From positions 21,629,063-21,693,062 of the forward strand of contig CM036179.1 in NCBI GenBank assembly GCA_020631735.1: 64,000 bases of DNA, read 5' to 3'. Shown one piece after another: positions 25,346 through 37,934 of this stretch. The stretch's first letter is position 1. Each line of letters starts with the position of its first letter. The position numbers and the translations under genes are program-made. The notes under the pieces are model-generated. The model ran no database searches and was not told the origin of the DNA. It saw nothing but the letters and a program-made list of their open reading frames with translations. This DNA comes from Saccharum officinarum (Eukaryota > Streptophyta > Magnoliopsida > Poales > Poaceae).

Positions 25346-27480
25346 TGAAAGTCCCTAGTTTGGTTTTGGCTAATTAATGAAACCTAGGACTAACCTTTGT
25401 ATCTAAGTGGATGATTTAGATAAAGGTGGTCATTGAATATGAGACATGACATTGACTCATGTGACCAAGATGATGAAGACCAAGATGATGCTTGGCTCAA
25501 TGGACCGGTTGTGAAGGTGAAGGGCAAGTCGAGGCTTCGAAGCGAAGGACCATGCGATGGTGAAGCTTGAGCAAGACTTGGCGCTGACGGACCGATGCAA
25601 CGGTGAAGAGCAAGTGAAGTCAAGGTCGATGGATCGAGACGGTCATGTGATGATATGAAGTGGATCATATCTTTTGGAAAAACAAAATAGGCTCAAGGCA
25701 AAGGTATAACCATAGGGCCATTTTGTTTTGCACTCAAGACACCATAGAGGGTGTGAGTGGTTTAGGATCGATAGCCGAACTTTTAAGAGGGGAAGTCTTA
25801 TCGGTTATTCGACGTACGGGTGCCACTAGGTGAATTCATGAAGTGCATTGCATGTAGGGCCTAGTGAGCTAACTGAAAAACCTTCGAAAATGATTATGAA
25901 AATGTTAACACACGTGCATAAGGTGGTGATCACTTGTTGGTGTTGGCACATTTGCGAAAGGTGACAGAGTTTGAGCGGTAGAGAAGGGTTTGGGTCCCTC
26001 TCTCCCTCCGGTTGAGCTTGCGAGCGCGGGATTCAGGCGTTTTTAAGGACTTAAAATGCCTATTTTTCAATACGCCGGAAGTCAGAAAAGAAACAGAGGC
26101 GAACAGAGGTCACAGAGGTGACCGGACGCTGCATCGGACGCGGTCACGGTTTGACCGGATGCGTCCAGTCAGTTCAACGTAGCAGTCAGGCGCGCGGGTG
26201 TTAGGGTCACACGCGATAGGACACGTCTGGTCATTGAGGAAGCTTACTGGACTCCAACCAGACGCTGGCACTATCATGTCCGGTCATTGTTTGGAGCGCG
26301 TCAGGTCGATGCTTCGCGGGCGCACGGTGCTATGCGATCGGTGCATCCGGTCGTTTGAGCGGCGCGTCCGATCGATTGCGTTTGACCGTTGACGCGCAGT
26401 GACCGTTGGAGGATCGAGCGGTCGCGTTTGAATTCGAGAGAACACGTGGACGGCGCTGGGCGATCGGACGCGGTGCAGCGCGTTCGGCCAGTTTCGACCG
26501 GCGCGTCCGGTCGTCCTGAAAAGCGCGCAGTGAAGGGGTACAACGGCTCTATTTGTTTGGGATGCTTATAAATACTTGTTGGCCGGCCCTTGGGGAGGTC
26601 TCTCGTGATTTCTAACACTCTTGTGCATCCTTTGAGCTAGAGCTTCTCCCTCCTACTCATCTCTCTTACTTGATTGCAAATCAAAAGTGAGATTGAGTGA
26701 TCCCAAAGTGCATTGCATAGCTTGAGGGCATTTAGTGGCACTTGTGGGTGGTTTAGCCGGTGGATTTCTTGTTACTCTTGGAGAGTACCGCTCCTAGCTA
26801 GCTTGGAGATTGTTGGAGGCGTTGGCAAGAGAAGGAGATTGTTCTTAGCCACCTCCGGTTGATTGTAAGAGGTTCTTGTGCTTTCCTCGGCAGAACGCCA
26901 AAAGCAACTTTAGTGGATTGCGCGTGTCATTGAGTTACCTCACTTGAGAGTGGTGTCTTACGGGGCATGCCTTGAGGGGCAAGTGACTTGAGGGTCACAC
27001 CGGGAAACCATCTAAGTGTTGGTCGACACAACCGGTGACGTAGCTTGTCGGTGCACAAGTGAACACCGGGTGAACAAAAATATTGTGTCTCTTGTCTCCC
27101 GGTGATTGGTCTTCATATTGTATTGTTGTCAATATTGATTGATTATATATCATCTTGGTGATTGGCAACATCTTCACTCCCGTCAGTATAAGAATCATAA
27201 TCCTCTCTCTTGCATTTACTTTTACTAGATTATCTTGTGTAGCTCTAGTGGTAGCTTTGCTAGTAGTGTTGTTAGCTTACTCTTTAGTGTTTTTTAGTGA
27301 CATAGCACTTGTGTGAACTAGAGATCATAATCTACTAGACTTGTGGATAGGAGGCTTGCATCACAACCTTTAGCTAAGCAAAACTCGCTTTATGCCGTTT
27401 ATTATTCTAACAAGTTTGCTTAGTGGTATTTGTAGTTTTTTATAGGCTATTCACCCCCTCTAGCCATCTAGGACCTTACA
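25346..27480 (+). repeat. 5' LTR of a SIRE-type copia retrotransposon (2135 bp)
   Basis: It begins tgaaagtccctagtttggtt and ends ctaggaccttaca, directly followed by a Met-tRNA primer site. The long LTR and these termini fit the SIRE/Maximus lineage. Internally it holds G+C-rich ggacgcg/tccggtc motifs (26100-26520) and a TATA-like cttataaatac at about 26563-26573. Confidence 0.75.
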
Positions 27481-27482
27481 AG

Positions 27483-27495
27483 TGGTATCGGAGCC
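27483..27495 (+). promoter_or_regulatory. Primer binding site of the copia element (initiator Met-tRNA type)
   Basis: tggtatcggagcc sits 2 bp after the LTR. The usual copia site is tggtatcagagcc, so there is one substitution. Confidence 0.75.
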
Positions 27496-27552
27496 GTGGT
27501 CACCGTTTTAATCAAGGCTTAACATCCTTCGGTGTGAAAAATAGCTCAAATT

Positions 27553-29457
27553 GTGTTCAATCATGTTGGGGGCAAGCCACCACTCTTTGATGGTGTTAGT
27601 TCTTTTGCTCATTGGAAGAGAAAAATGACAATATATCTTGGTTCTATTCATGAGAGAGTTTTGCAAGTGACCGAGAATGATTTTGCTATCATTGATCCCG
27701 ATCATCTCACCGATGAAGATAGAGCAAATAGAACATGCAATAGAATGGCTCTCAATATACTTTACAATGGTATTGACACAAAAGTATTTGAGGGCATCAA
27801 GGATTTAGAATTGGCAAATGAAGTATGGACAAGGTTGAGTAAAACATATGAGGACACTAAGGTTGTGAAGAGTGCCAAGTTATATGGGCTCAAGAGTGAG
27901 TTTGAGAACTTCAAGATGAAAGAAGAAGAAACAATCTTAGAGATGTTTCATAGATTGCAAGTCATTGTGAATGATCTCAAGAGCCTAGGGCACCAGACAT
28001 AAGACCAAGATTTTTGCCACAAGTTCTTGTTGAGCTTACCAAGAAGATTCAAAATGTTGATCATGATGCTACAAAGAGATGGGCTTGAAACAATGAAGCC
28101 CAATGATTTGCTTGGAGAGGTATTGACCTTTGACAAGTATGATCAAGATGTTGATGAGAAGGAGGAAGAAAAGAAGAAGAAGACCGTGGCATTCAAGGCC
28201 ACCTCCTCAAAGGACAAAGCTTCAATTCAAGAAGAAGATGACAACGAAGAAGATGAAGAATTGGAAATTGATGATGATGCACTTGCTCTAGTTGTCAAGA
28301 ATATTGGCAAAATATTTATCAAAAGAAGAGGCTTCAAGAAGAGGAATGATAACTTTAAGAGCAAGGAGTCACAAAGGAAGTGCTTCAATTGTGATAGCAC
28401 CGAGCACCTTCAAGCAGAATGTCCTTATGATAAGAAGAAGAACAAGAAGGACAAGTTTGAGAAGAAGAAGAGAGAGGCCAAGATGACATTCAAGAAAGGC
28501 AAGAATGGTGCCTATGTAATCACTTGGGAAAGTGATGAAGAAGAAGAAGAATCATCCAATAAGGCTTTTGCTTCCAATGCTATCAACAAGAAGCCATCAC
28601 TATTTGGTTCATCCTCTTCATGCTTCATGGCCAAAGAAACTAAGGTATTATATGATGAGAGTGATGATGAAAGTGAAATGAAATATGTTCATGATAGTGA
28701 TAATGATAATGAAAATGATGATGATGAACCAACTAAAGAACAACTATATGACTTGATGCAACAAACTAGAGACATAGCTATTGCCAAGGACAAGGAGTGT
28801 AAGAAGCTTTCAATGAAAGTAGCAATACTTGAGAAAGTCTTTAGTGAGCTTAAGACCACTCATGAGAGTCTAGTGGAAGACCATGAGGATCTTGGTAAGG
28901 CTCATTCCAAGCTTGAAAAGGCTTACTCATTGCTACTTGAGCAACAAGCAAAGAAGGAGGTTGTTGTATCATGTGATATAGGCGTTACATGTGATATAAT
29001 TGATGAATCCTTTTATGAACCTATCATCATGTCAAATGCTAACCCTTCTTATAGCTCTTCATCCACCAACACCGACTCTACCTTCACTACTAGTGATGGT
29101 TTCACTTGTGATGCCTCACTAATGGTTGAGAATGAGACTCTCAAGAAAGAGGTGGATGAGCTCACTCACGCCCTAGGCAAGGCCTATGGTGGTGAGGCCC
29201 GCTTGCTTAAGTGCTTGGGTAGTCAAAGGTTCTCTCTTAACAAAAAGGGATTGGGCTACACCCCCAAGAAAGGCAAGTCGGCCTTTGCAACTCTAAAGCC
29301 TAGCTTTATGAAGGGCAATGATCGGTTTTGCAATAGATGCAAGCAAGTTGGGCACCTAGAGCATAATTACAATAAAAGGAACCAAAGCAAGAAACTTGTT
29401 AATGATATACCTTTTGATTCTTGCTATGTGCTTACTAAGAGTGTGAAGGGTGTGTAA
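27553..29457 (+). pseudogene. Copia (SIRE-type) gag with one internal stop
   Basis: A single reading frame from 27553 to 29457 is interrupted by one TAA at 28000-28002. The first part (149 codons) is the gag UBN2-like N domain, with FAHWKRKMTIYL and LANEVWTRLSKTYEDTK. The second part has Lys/Glu-rich linkers and a CCHC zinc knuckle CFNCDSTEHLQAEC near 28381. A second knuckle near 29338 has lost its last Cys (Tyr codon at 29368-29370). An acidic, coiled-coil-like middle (about 28640-28960) is typical of the long gag of SIRE elements. It would have formed the particle shell and bound RNA. Confidence 0.8.
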
Positions 29458-29606
29458 GCTAAGTTTATTAGTACACCCATTGTTGGCCCAAAGAAGAAGG
29501 CTATTTGGGTACCAAAGAGCTTAGTTACTAACCTACAAGGACCCAAGCAAAAATGGGTACCTAAGCTTCATTGATTTGCTTGTAGGTCAATTACAAAGCC
29601 GGAGGA

Positions 29607-31919
29607 ATGCATTGGATTATTGATAGTGGGTGCACTCAACACATGACCAGTATATCAAGAATGTTTGACTCAATCAATGACAATGATAGTGGTGTTGATT
29701 CTATCATATTTAGCAATAACAAGAAAGGCAAGGTTATTGGATTGGGCAAGATTGCAATATCAAATGACTTGAGTATCTCAAATGTGTTGCTAGTTAAAAG
29801 TTTGGATTTCAATCTTCTATTCGTGGCACAAATATGTGATCTTGGTTACAAATATATCTTTGGGGTTGATGATGTGGAAGTCATTAGTATGGATGGTTCA
29901 AATGTGGCATTCAAGGGCTTTAGATATGAGAATCTCTACCTAGTTGACTTTAATTCTAGAGAAACTTCTTTGACAACTTTCTTAATCTCTAAATCAAGCA
30001 TGGGTTGGCTTTGGCGTAGAAGGCTTGGTCATGTTGGCATGAAACAATTGAAGAAGCTTACAACTCACAATCTTGTCAATGGTTTGAAAGATGTTGAATT
30101 TGAGAAGAATAAGCTTTGTAGTGCATGTCAAGCCGGGAAGCAAGTTGGAAGCTCACATCCAAAGAAGAGTACAATGAGCACATGCAAAGCATTTAATTTG
30201 ATGCACATGGATCTATTTGGCCCAACAACATACTCAAGCATAGGTGGTAATAAGTATGGTTTTGTCATAGTGAATGACTTCACAAGATTCACATGGGTAT
30301 TCTTTCTTATTGACAAAAGTGAAGTGTTTGACATCTTCAAGACCTTTCTCACTAGAGTTCACAATGAGTTTGAGATTAGAATTAAGAAAGTGAGAAGTGA
30401 CAATAGAAGTGAGTTCAAGAATACAAGAATTGAAGAACTTTGTGATCACTATGGCATTGGACATCAATTCTCGGCCAAGTACACTTCACAATCAAATGGC
30501 CTAGTTGAGAGAAAGAATAGAACATTGCTTGATATGGCTAGATCAATGCTTCATGAGTACAATGTGAGTCAATCATTTTGGGATGAAGCAATCAATACCG
30601 CTTGCTACTACATCAATAGACTATATTGTCATCCATTGCTAGAGAAGACCCCATATGAGCTACTTCATGGAAGAAAGCCCAATATTTCTTACTTTAGGGT
30701 GTTTGGTTGCAAATGTTATATCTTGAAGAAGGGCACTAGATTGGAAAAGTTTAACAAGAGATGTGATGAGGGGTTCCTACTTGGTTATTCAACTACAAGC
30801 AAAGCTTATAGAGTTTGGAACAATTCAAGTGGCATTCTAGAAGAAGTCCATGATGTGCAATTTGATGAAACCAATGGGTCACCAAGATGAAGAAGAGAAT
30901 CTAGATGATGTTGGTGGAACTCTATTGGTGGAAGCAATAAAGAACATGGACATTGGGGACATTAGAGCAAAGCAAGTAATTGATATTCAAGATGATGATA
31001 AAGATCAAGTGCTCAATTCTCCATTCAAGCTAGCTAGTGACTCTCAAGTGCAAGATCATGGTGCTAGTTCATCTCATCGAGATACATCAAGTGATCAACC
31101 AAGCTCAAGCAATCAAGTGTAAGTACTCCAACCACAACATGTTGCAAGAGATCACCCCATTGATAGTGTTATTAGTGATATTAGAAGTGGTGTGCAAATA
31201 AGATCAAGATTGGATATGTTTTGTGAGCATGCATCATTTGTGTCAACCATAGAACCAAAGAAAATAGAAGAAGCTTTGAGGGATGCCGATTGGATCATGG
31301 CTATACAAGAAGAGCTTAACAATTTCACAAGAAATGATGTTTGGGAATTGGTAGAAAGGCCAAATGACTACAATGTGATTGGAACCAAGTGGGTGTTCAA
31401 AAACAAGCAAGATCAAGATGGCATTGTGGTGAGAAACAAAGCAAGACTAGTTGCTCAAGGTTACACTCAAGTAGAAGGTCTTGACTATGATGAGATATAT
31501 GCTCCCGTGGCAAGATTGGAGGCAATAAGGATTCTATTGGCTTATGCTTGTGCACACAACATCAAACTATATCAAATGGATGTCAAAAGTGCATTTCTTA
31601 ATGGAATCATCAATGAGTTAGTTTTTGTTGAGCAACCTCCCGGATTTGAAGATGACAAGAAATCCAACCATGTGTACAAGTTGAAGAAGGCTTTATATGG
31701 CCTAAAGCAAGCACCTAGAGCATGGTATGAGAGGCTAAGGGATTTCCTTCTCTCTAAGGATTCAAGATGGGCAAGGTTGATACAACTCTATTCACCAAGA
31801 AGATTATGAATAATCTATTCATAGTGCAAATATATGTTGATGAACATCTTTGGATCAACCGATCAAGCTTATTGTGAAAAAATTTGGTGCTATGATGGCC
31901 AAAGAGTTTTGAAATGTCT
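29607..31919 (+). pseudogene. Copia pol: protease, integrase and part of RT, frameshifted and cut by the gap
   Basis: The frame 29607-30890 holds the protease active site (IDSGCTQHM), the integrase zinc region (HVGMKQL...CSAC) and catalytic core (MDLFGP, RSDNRSEF, NGLVERKNRT), where the usual Asp-Asn-Gly is Asp-Asn-Arg. It ends at a TGA, and coding continues in another frame with a TAA at 31120-31122. RT then runs 31192-31770 (GTKWVFKNK, ARLVAQGYTQ, QMDVKSAFLNG, YGLKQAPRAWYERL). A frameshift near 31770 precedes the catalytic box, which reads Tyr-Val-Asp-Glu at 31833-31844 instead of Tyr-Val-Asp-Asp. RNase H and the 3' LTR are missing beyond the N gap. Clearly non-functional. Confidence 0.85.
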
Positions 31920-32019
31920 NNNNNNNNNNNNNNNNNNNNNNNNNNNNNNNNNNNNNNNNNNNNNNNNNNNNNNNNNNNNNNNNNNNNNNNNNNNNNNNNN
32001 NNNNNNNNNNNNNNNNNNN
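31920..32019. other. Assembly gap of 100 N
   Basis: Exactly 100 N, a conventional placeholder, so the real size is unknown. The copia RT breaks off at its left and an unrelated reverse LTR starts at its right. Confidence 0.99.
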
Positions 32020-33279
32020 GTTAACTCAGCAACCATTCCCTGATAACGCCCCAAAATGCTTGTTGTATAAATTAAGCACAGAATTATCCGCAAGCACATA
32101 TATATTATACCTGTAGCACTCACCGAGAATAACCCAATTTTAATATTGAACCCAAAGGAATGAAGTGAGAATAACTAAGTCTTAACTTAAATCCAACTTT
32201 ACAACCAAGCTAAAGAACAGGAGTATAGAGGAGCTACTAGGTCTTCTAGTTCTAACTTTGGTAAGCTTTGTCTTCTATTGTTCAATTCTAGAAAAATTAC
32301 TAGAGAAAACACAGGCAGAGTATTTCCTATAGTAACATGTTCTGCTAGGCCTACTAACGGGAGGTGGACTATAGAGGATTCAATGAGGTTATAAGAGTCA
32401 CCCTCGCGAGCTACCACCGATCCAGAAAATAGGGTACATCCATGAGTAACCGAGTCTAAGTACCATGCTTACACTATGAATACTAATTTAACCCATGAGC
32501 TACAAGGATTAAAGTACTCAAAAGAGAGTCGCAAACCTAAAGAAAAATATGAACAAGATGCTTACTTGAATTAGAAGTCGATTACTAGAGAAATCTCAGA
32601 AGCAAGCTCAAGAAGAACTTGATTTCTCTAGGGTACAAGCCGTAGAGAGAGAGCACTAATAGGCCGGGGCTCCTCCAAACTCTTCTCTTTCACTCTATCT
32701 CTCTATCTCTAACACAAGACTAGATCCTATGGAGGACTAATCTTCTCTTGATTGCTAGCTCTAGATCTTGTGGACATAAGGAATTAGGGTTTCTAACTTC
32801 TCAGCTCTCAAGATCTGACTTGGCTTCTACCTTAGGGGGTATAGGCTTGTATATATAGCCCTGAGCATCAATCTTTAGCCCTTGGACCAAATCGGCTTGA
32901 AATAACACCTAAGATGCATCCTAGGAGGCGGTGGAGAACCGACATAACAATGGAGGCTGACATGAAGGGCTCATAGGACAGCAGCCTCTAGGTGGGGCCG
33001 ACTGCCCCACATGTCAGTGGGTCGAGCCCTGCCTTGGTGGAGAGCCTCCTGGAGTCTTCTAGAGTCTTCCCACGCAGTTCTCGCTGTGGAATTCTATAAT
33101 TTCTTTTGATGAATAGGTCCGCCTTGGCGGTTTTCTGATTAAATCCTACTAGAAACATAGATTTACCAAAACTCATGAAAATTGTCAGTTTAAACCCCTA
33201 AGTCTATGTTGGTGATCCATTTTAATCATTTATGTAAGGTAGGTTGACAGTTTATGGTGAATGTTAACTACCGTCAACA
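32020..33279 (-). repeat. Partial gypsy-type LTR, reverse orientation
   Basis: The right end, read on the minus strand, is tgttgacggtagttaac, a typical gypsy LTR start. A TATA motif (ggctatatatac on the minus strand) lies at 32848-32859 and supports the orientation. The other end is lost in the N gap. Gypsy pol coding sequence resumes at 33280. I see no internal domains of this second element. Confidence 0.55.
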
Positions 33280-34899
33280 ACGCTATCCTCGGCCGACCAG
33301 CCCTCGCCAAGTTCATGGTTGTGCCGCATTATACGTACCTGATCTTGAAGATGCCGACAGAGTAGGGGATCCTCAGCCTGTGCGCCAACCTCAGCATCGC
33401 CTATGCCTGCATGAAGGAAAGCTTTGCGCTCACCGACGCTACTGATATCTCCATCCGCATGCAGGACTGCCTCACCACCTCGTAGTAGATCCCACCGGAG
33501 GAGCAGTAGATCCCCACCATGGAGGCCCCCCAAGCAGTGACCAATTCCAAGGAGGTGAAGGAAGTGGTCCTCATCCTCGGCGATCGGAGCAAGTCTGCTC
33601 GGATCGGGGCCGACCTCGATCCCAAATAGGAAGACACGCTCGTCAGCTTCCTAAGGGAGCATGTCGACGTGTTCGCATGGAAACCTGTAGACATGCCTGG
33701 CATACCTCGGGAGCTAATCGAGCACTCCTTAAACGTCTCAGGGACCACCAAGTCGATCAAGCAAAAGCTTCGATGATTCACACAGGATAAAAAGGAGGCT
33801 ATTAGGGTAGAAATAACATGGGTCTTAGCTACCAGTTTTATTAAAGAGGTGTACCACTCGGAGTGGCTTGCCAACCAGGTTCTTGTAAAAAAGAAGAATA
33901 AAGAATGCAGAATGTGCGTTGATTACACCGATCTCAACAAACACTGCCTTAAAGACCCCTTCGGCTTACCTCGCATAGTCGAGGTCATAGATTCCACAGC
34001 AGTTATGAGCTCATGTGCTTTTTAGATTGCTACTCTAGTTATCACCAGATTGCCCTAATGGAAGAAGATCAGATCAAGACATCGTTCAATATGCCCTTCA
34101 ACGCCTACTGCTACACCACCATGTCCTTCGGGCTCAAGAATGTGGGTGCTACTTATCAAAGAGCTATCTAGCATTGCCTCAAGGACCAAATTGGGAAGAA
34201 CATTGAGACTTACGTTGATGATGTGGTGGTTAAGTCTAAGACTGTCGATACCATCATCGCCAACCTCATCGAGACATTCAAAGCCCTAAAGAAATACCGA
34301 TGGAAGCTGAATCTCACTAAGTGTATTTTCGGCGTTCCATCTAGTATCCTATTGGGAAACATCGTTAGCTACCATGGCATCAAGGACAACCCAGAGAAGA
34401 TAGAGGCGGTGACTTAGATGAAACCACTGACCTGCATCAAGGACGTCCAAAAGCTAACGAGGTGCATGGTAGCTTTAAGTAGTTTCATATCCCATCTAGG
34501 TGAAAAGGGACTCCACTTCTTCAAGCTGCTCAAGGCCTAAGAAAAGTTAGTCTGGTCAGAGGACGCTAACAAGGTGTTCGGCAAGCTCAAGCAGTTCCTC
34601 ACCTAACCTTCGATCATGACCGCGCCCTCAAACCGGTGAAACCTTGCTAGTCTACAGTGCGGTGACCAACTAGGTGGTCAGCACGGCCATCGTCATCGAG
34701 CGTGAAGGGGTTGGACATGCCTACCAAGTCTAACGCCCCGTCTACTTCATAAGCAAGGTCCTGAATGAGTCTAAAACTCGCTATCCTCAGGTCCAGAAGC
34801 TGTTGTACGCCATCCTAATCACATCCCTTCTCACGATGGAGGAACCTGATGTTTTCCTCCTCTTCGGGGATGGCTCCTCTTGTGCTGGCTGCTTTCCCC
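33280..34899 (+). pseudogene. Decayed gypsy pol (protease end, RT, start of RNase H)
   Basis: It opens with the conserved end of gypsy protease (ILGRPALAKFMVVPHY) and runs through an inter-domain region (DVFAWKPVDMPGIPRELIEHSLN), then RT motifs: KEVYHSEWLANQVLVKKKNK, CRMCVDYTDLNKHC, and an intact Tyr-Val-Asp-Asp at 34211-34222 followed by KYRWKLNLTKC. The start of RNase H (PVYFISKVLNES) is visible near 34737-34772. Multiple stops and frameshifts occur, for example TAG at 34024-34026. The C-terminal part including integrase is not recognisable after the LTR insertion at 34900. Confidence 0.8.
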
Positions 34900-35227
34900 T
34901 GAAAGGTCCTAATGGCTAGAGGGGGTGAATAGCCTATAAAAATTTCTACAACAACAGTAAGCAAAATGGTTAGAAAAATATGAGGTGAAGCAATTCTTGT
35001 GCTAGCCTACTAAAAATGCAAGCCACCTACCACAATTTCAGTTTCTATAGTCTCTATGCACACAAAGGCTATGTCACTACCACTAAGTTAGTGAGCTCTC
35101 AAAGACTAACTAAAGAGCCTCACTAACCACTAAACCCGACACAAGCTAGCTCTTAAAACTAATTACACTAAAGAGCGTATCAACATTAGAAATGTAAGTA
35201 CAAGAGAGGGGATGTGATAGTTATACC

Positions 35228-35503
35228 TAGGGATGAAAACGGATCGGATACGGACGGATATCACTCATATCGTATTTGTTTTCATATTTATGTCTGGATT
35301 CGGATTCGAATACGGATAGTATAAAAAATGCCAGATATGATACAATTGGATATCGACATCATAAATATGTAATTTAAATATTCGGATACGAATACGGTAT
35401 CGGCTGTTAAATATCCGGACTCGAATACGGACGGATTAAAACCCCTCTAAACAGATTCGGTCTCGAATACAGTCGGAAAATATCCGTACCATTTTCATCC
35501 CTA
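35228..35503. mobile_element. hAT-like MITE (276 bp) nested in the solo LTR
   Basis: Terminal tagggatgaaaacgg and ccattttcatcccta. The exact 8-bp target duplication gttatacc is at 35220-35227 and 35504-35511. The interior is rich in ggatacgga and aatacgg motifs on both strands. Confidence 0.85.
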
Positions 35504-36890
35504 GTTATACCCCCGTGGCAAGAGATGATCAATCCAATCACAATGAATAACAAGAAATCCTCGGAGACAATGATGACATAATGATTTTTCACCGAGGTTC
35601 ACTTGCTTGCCGGCAGGCTAGTCCCCGTTGTCGTGATCCACTCATTTGGAGGTTCACATGCTAATATGCATCACATGCCTAACCCGCAATCGGGTGCCGC
35701 ACAACCAACATAAGATGAGGATCACACAAGCCATGAGCAATCCACTAGAGTATGTTTTGGCTCTCTCTCGAGAAAAGGTCAAGAACCTCTCACAATCACC
35801 ATGATCAGAGCCAAAGACAAGCACCTTCCTCCGCTCGACGATCCTCGCTATACCAAGCCGTCTAGGTGGCGGCAACCACCAAGAGAAACAAGTGAATCCC
35901 GCAGCGAAACACAATCATCAAGTGCCTCTAGATGCAATCACTCAAGCAATGCACTTGGATTCACTCCCAATCTCACAAAGATGATGAATCAATGATGGAG
36001 AAGAGTGGGAGGGCTTTGGCTAAACTCACAAGGTTGCTATGTTAATGCAAATGGCTAAGAGAGTGAGCTAGAGCCGGCCAAACACCTTTTATAGAGGCTC
36101 CATCGAAATAGAGCCATTGGGCTTAACAAGCAGCCCAACTTGCGCTGACTGGACACGCCGGTCAAGATGATCAGAAGCTCGGCCCCTTACGTCCGGTCAT
36201 GGGATCTCTGCCATGTGTCACCACTTTGAATGTGCACCACCCAATCCCAATGGTCAAAATCTCCCCACGCTCAAGTTAATGAAGGACCAGATGCAATGAT
36301 CTAGAGACCGGACACGCTAGCCCCGCATCAGATCAGCGTAATCTAGCTCACCAATAGATAACGACCGAACGCACTGATCTCTTCTCCAGACATCGAGCTG
36401 ACCCGTGTTAGATCATTTCCAGAGAGCTCCTAGAGCGCTCGAAACATGATCGGTTGCATCCGTTCGGCATCGATCGAATGCACCCCAGTGTCCGCTCCTC
36501 ACCTTCTCGCGAAACTGATTGCATCAGCATATGTTAGCCCTGATCGGACACAGGCCCATGCATCCGATCACTTTCACTGTGCTATGTCCGAACATAGACC
36601 GACATTGCGCACTTCACAGCAGAGCTAACTGGACACGCAGGTCTAGGGTCAGGTCCTGCGTCCGATCACTCCTAGTGACCTCCTCGACTTCACAAACTTT
36701 GCCACCCTTGCTCACATGTACTAACCATCAAGTGTATCACCTTGTGCATGTGTGTTAGCATATTTCACAAATATTTTTAAGGGTGTTAGCTCTCTACTAG
36801 ATCTAAATGCATATGCAATGAGTTAGAACATCTAGTGGCACTTTGATAACCATATTTCGTGACGAGTTTCACCCCTCTTAATAGTACGGC

Positions 36891-37401
36891 CACTATTCGC
36901 CTAAAAAACCGTTTAGTCCATTTAAACACTGTTTAAATGGTAAACAGAAGTCAGCCATGTTGTTTAGGCCCTAAATGGTGAATTAAACGGTTAGGCCGTT
37001 TAAACCCGTTTAAACCATTCAATCCCGTCTAAACGGTCTAAACAAAATCAGATTAAATGTGATTAAATAAGCTAAACAACCATTTAATCCATAATTAAGT
37101 GAATTAAAGGACTACGTCTATCACAATCAATATGAAACTAATTAATATTGTAATTATATGAAGTGTTATGGGATTTAGATTTCTTCCAACAAGATTATTT
37201 GGTAGAAAATTTGATTTTTACATGTGTAAATATGTATGGGTTCTAGCAAATTTTATTTTTACCTACATAAATATGTATATTTTATTGTTATTGTACAAAA
37301 CCGTTTAGGTTGTTTAACTCCATTTAAACACTGTTTAAACGGTCTAAACGCTAAACGAAGGGTGACCGACTGTTTACCGTTTAGCGTTTAGGAAAACATT
37401 G
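36891..37401. mobile_element. hAT-like MITE (511 bp) nested in the solo LTR
   Basis: The exact 8-bp flank agtacggc occurs at 36883-36890 and 37402-37409. Ends are cactattcgcctaaa and gtttaggaaaacattg. Both arms contain repeated cgtttaaac and ccgtttag motifs that can pair across the element. Confidence 0.75.
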
Positions 37402-37934
37402 AGTACGGCTATCGATCCTAAATGTGATCACACTCGCTAAGTGTCTCAATTACCAAACCAAAAGGCTCCTATCAAGTTTTACCTTTACTTTGAGCTTTTT
37501 GTTTTTCTCTTTCTTCTTTTTCAAGCCAAGCACATGATCACCATGACCATCACCACCATCAACATGATCTTCATTTGCTCCACCACTTGGAATGTGCTAT
37601 CTGTCTCATAATCACTAGAGCAATGGGTTAGCACTTAGGGTTTTATCAATTCACCAAAACCAAACTAGAGCTTTCACCCCTGAAGTTTCTCACGGACATA
37701 GGCGGTCCGTGCATCTTCATCTCCATCTCTGAGGCCCTCCGACCTCCCTCATCAGTCCCCGAGCAGGACTGACGCTGGGACTACTCGGCTGGGCATCTAC
37801 AGCCCTCGCCCAGTCCTCCGATGGCACCGTCGAGAAGTACACCGCCCAGTCCTGCCCATGAATCTTCAAGAATGCACATGAATACATTGCATACAACTAA
37901 AGATCAAGTATATGTTGCAAAGCAAATTCTTACC

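Larger units (their letters stand above)
34900..37676 (-). mobile_element. SIRE-type solo LTR, reverse orientation, with two nested MITEs
   Basis: It begins tgaaaggtcctaatggc and ends ccaaactagagctttca, which are the complements of the SIRE LTR end and start. There is cccc on each side (34896-34899 and 37677-37680). Subtracting two nested MITEs and their target duplications leaves about 1.97 kb, close to the 2135 bp forward LTR. No internal domain is attached, so it is a solo LTR produced by LTR-LTR recombination. Confidence 0.75.

Noticed and set aside
31834..32123. Open frames through the N run
   Set aside because: They exist only because N codons are not stops; no biological meaning.
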